A DNA stretch of 5,773 nt from contig WLES01000064.1 in assembly GCA_009704155.1 (NCBI GenBank), forward strand, positions 1 through 5,773. The letters are read 5' to 3'. Under the pieces are notes generated by a model. That model saw only the letters and a program-made list of their open reading frames with translations, was not told where the DNA came from and made no database searches. A program made the translations under genes and the position numbers. This DNA comes from Actinomycetota bacterium (GTDB taxonomy: Bacteria; Actinomycetota; Actinomycetes; Actinomycetales; Microbacteriaceae). Positions 5,615-5,773 of this stretch are shown one piece after another (the first letter of the stretch is position 1; every line of letters begins with the position of its first letter).

Positions 5615-5773
5615 CATCTCGAGAATCGTCGTCTCGACGCTCACCGTCGGAGCTCTTGGCATCAGCGCGCTCGCTGTCGCACAAGAATGGTCCCCGTTCG
5701 CGAGCGAAACCGTTGAACTGTCGACAATCGTTACCCCAGAGGCGGTGACCCGAAATCTCAGCTGTACCGGAGC
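5601..5773 (+). CDS. Start of a membrane-anchored or secreted protein, DUF5719-like (truncated by window edge)
   Basis: 57 complete codons are visible. The peptide starts MTMVDISR, has one hydrophobic span at about residues 9-27 (signal anchor or uncleaved signal peptide) and continues as a polar exported segment ending near RNLSCTG. ATG 5601 and ATG 5607 are both in frame. GGGTG at 5595-5599 lies seven bases before the second, so 5607 may be the real start. Either one overlaps the GT2 gene end (14 or 8 bases, different frame), implying translational coupling. The N-terminal anchor, a Cys shortly after it (R-x3-C-x-G) and the position directly after a whiB-linked GT2 gene suggest DUF5719, a family of unknown function often encoded at this place in actinobacteria. 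That assignment rests mainly on context. Confidence 0.6.
   Translation, partial: MTMVDISRIVVSTLTVGALGISALAVAQEWSPFASETVELSTIVTPEAVTRNLSCTG

Noticed and set aside
1..5773. Search for a defence system, mobile element, CRISPR array, tRNA or riboswitch
   Set aside because: No transposase, integrase, toxin, nuclease or helicase motifs, no spaced direct repeats and no tRNA-like fold were seen. All complete genes fit a core chromosomal envelope locus.

Overview
The window looks like an actinobacterial chromosome fragment, most likely from a Microbacteriaceae-type member of the Micrococcales. The reasons are a WhiB2-class iron-sulfur regulator (a family confined to Actinobacteria and their phages), a multi-membrane-span LytR-CpsA-Psr (LCP) protein, GTG and TTG starts, and tightly packed same-strand genes. 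GC content is about 60% by eye, moderate for this group. The exact taxon cannot be read from the sequence.

Layout, all on the + strand: (1) an LCP-family cell-wall glycopolymer transferase, 16-1287, whose true start may lie left of the window; (2) manA, class I mannose-6-phosphate isomerase, 1332-2486; (3) a 104-bp intergenic gap with a good SigA-type promoter (TTGACT, 17 bp, TGTAAT); (4) a whiB2/whmD-type regulator from a TTG start, 2591-2905; (5) 15 bp later, a large glycosyltransferase family 2 (GT2) membrane protein, 2921-5614; (6) overlapping its end, the start of a secreted or membrane-anchored protein resembling DUF5719, running off the right edge. No stretch over 300 bases lacks a gene. 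I saw no RNA genes, mobile elements, CRISPR arrays or phage signatures.

The genes fit a cell-envelope assembly theme. ManA links fructose-6-phosphate to mannose-6-phosphate and so to GDP-mannose. The GT2 membrane protein probably adds a sugar to a membrane-anchored acceptor. The LCP protein attaches finished glycopolymer to peptidoglycan. WhiB2 proteins control septation and division genes. From memory, similar groupings of manA, manB, whiB2, GT2, DUF5719 and LCP genes occur in other actinobacteria, so this is mainly a conserved core locus rather than a new system.

The most interesting details are small. A possible leaderless 9-codon upstream ORF ends exactly on the whiB2 TTG start. Repeated ATCGAA elements sit 22 bp apart in the whiB2 promoter. 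The GT2 domain has an altered catalytic-region motif. The GT2 protein also carries a large polytopic and extracytoplasmic C-terminal part of unknown role.
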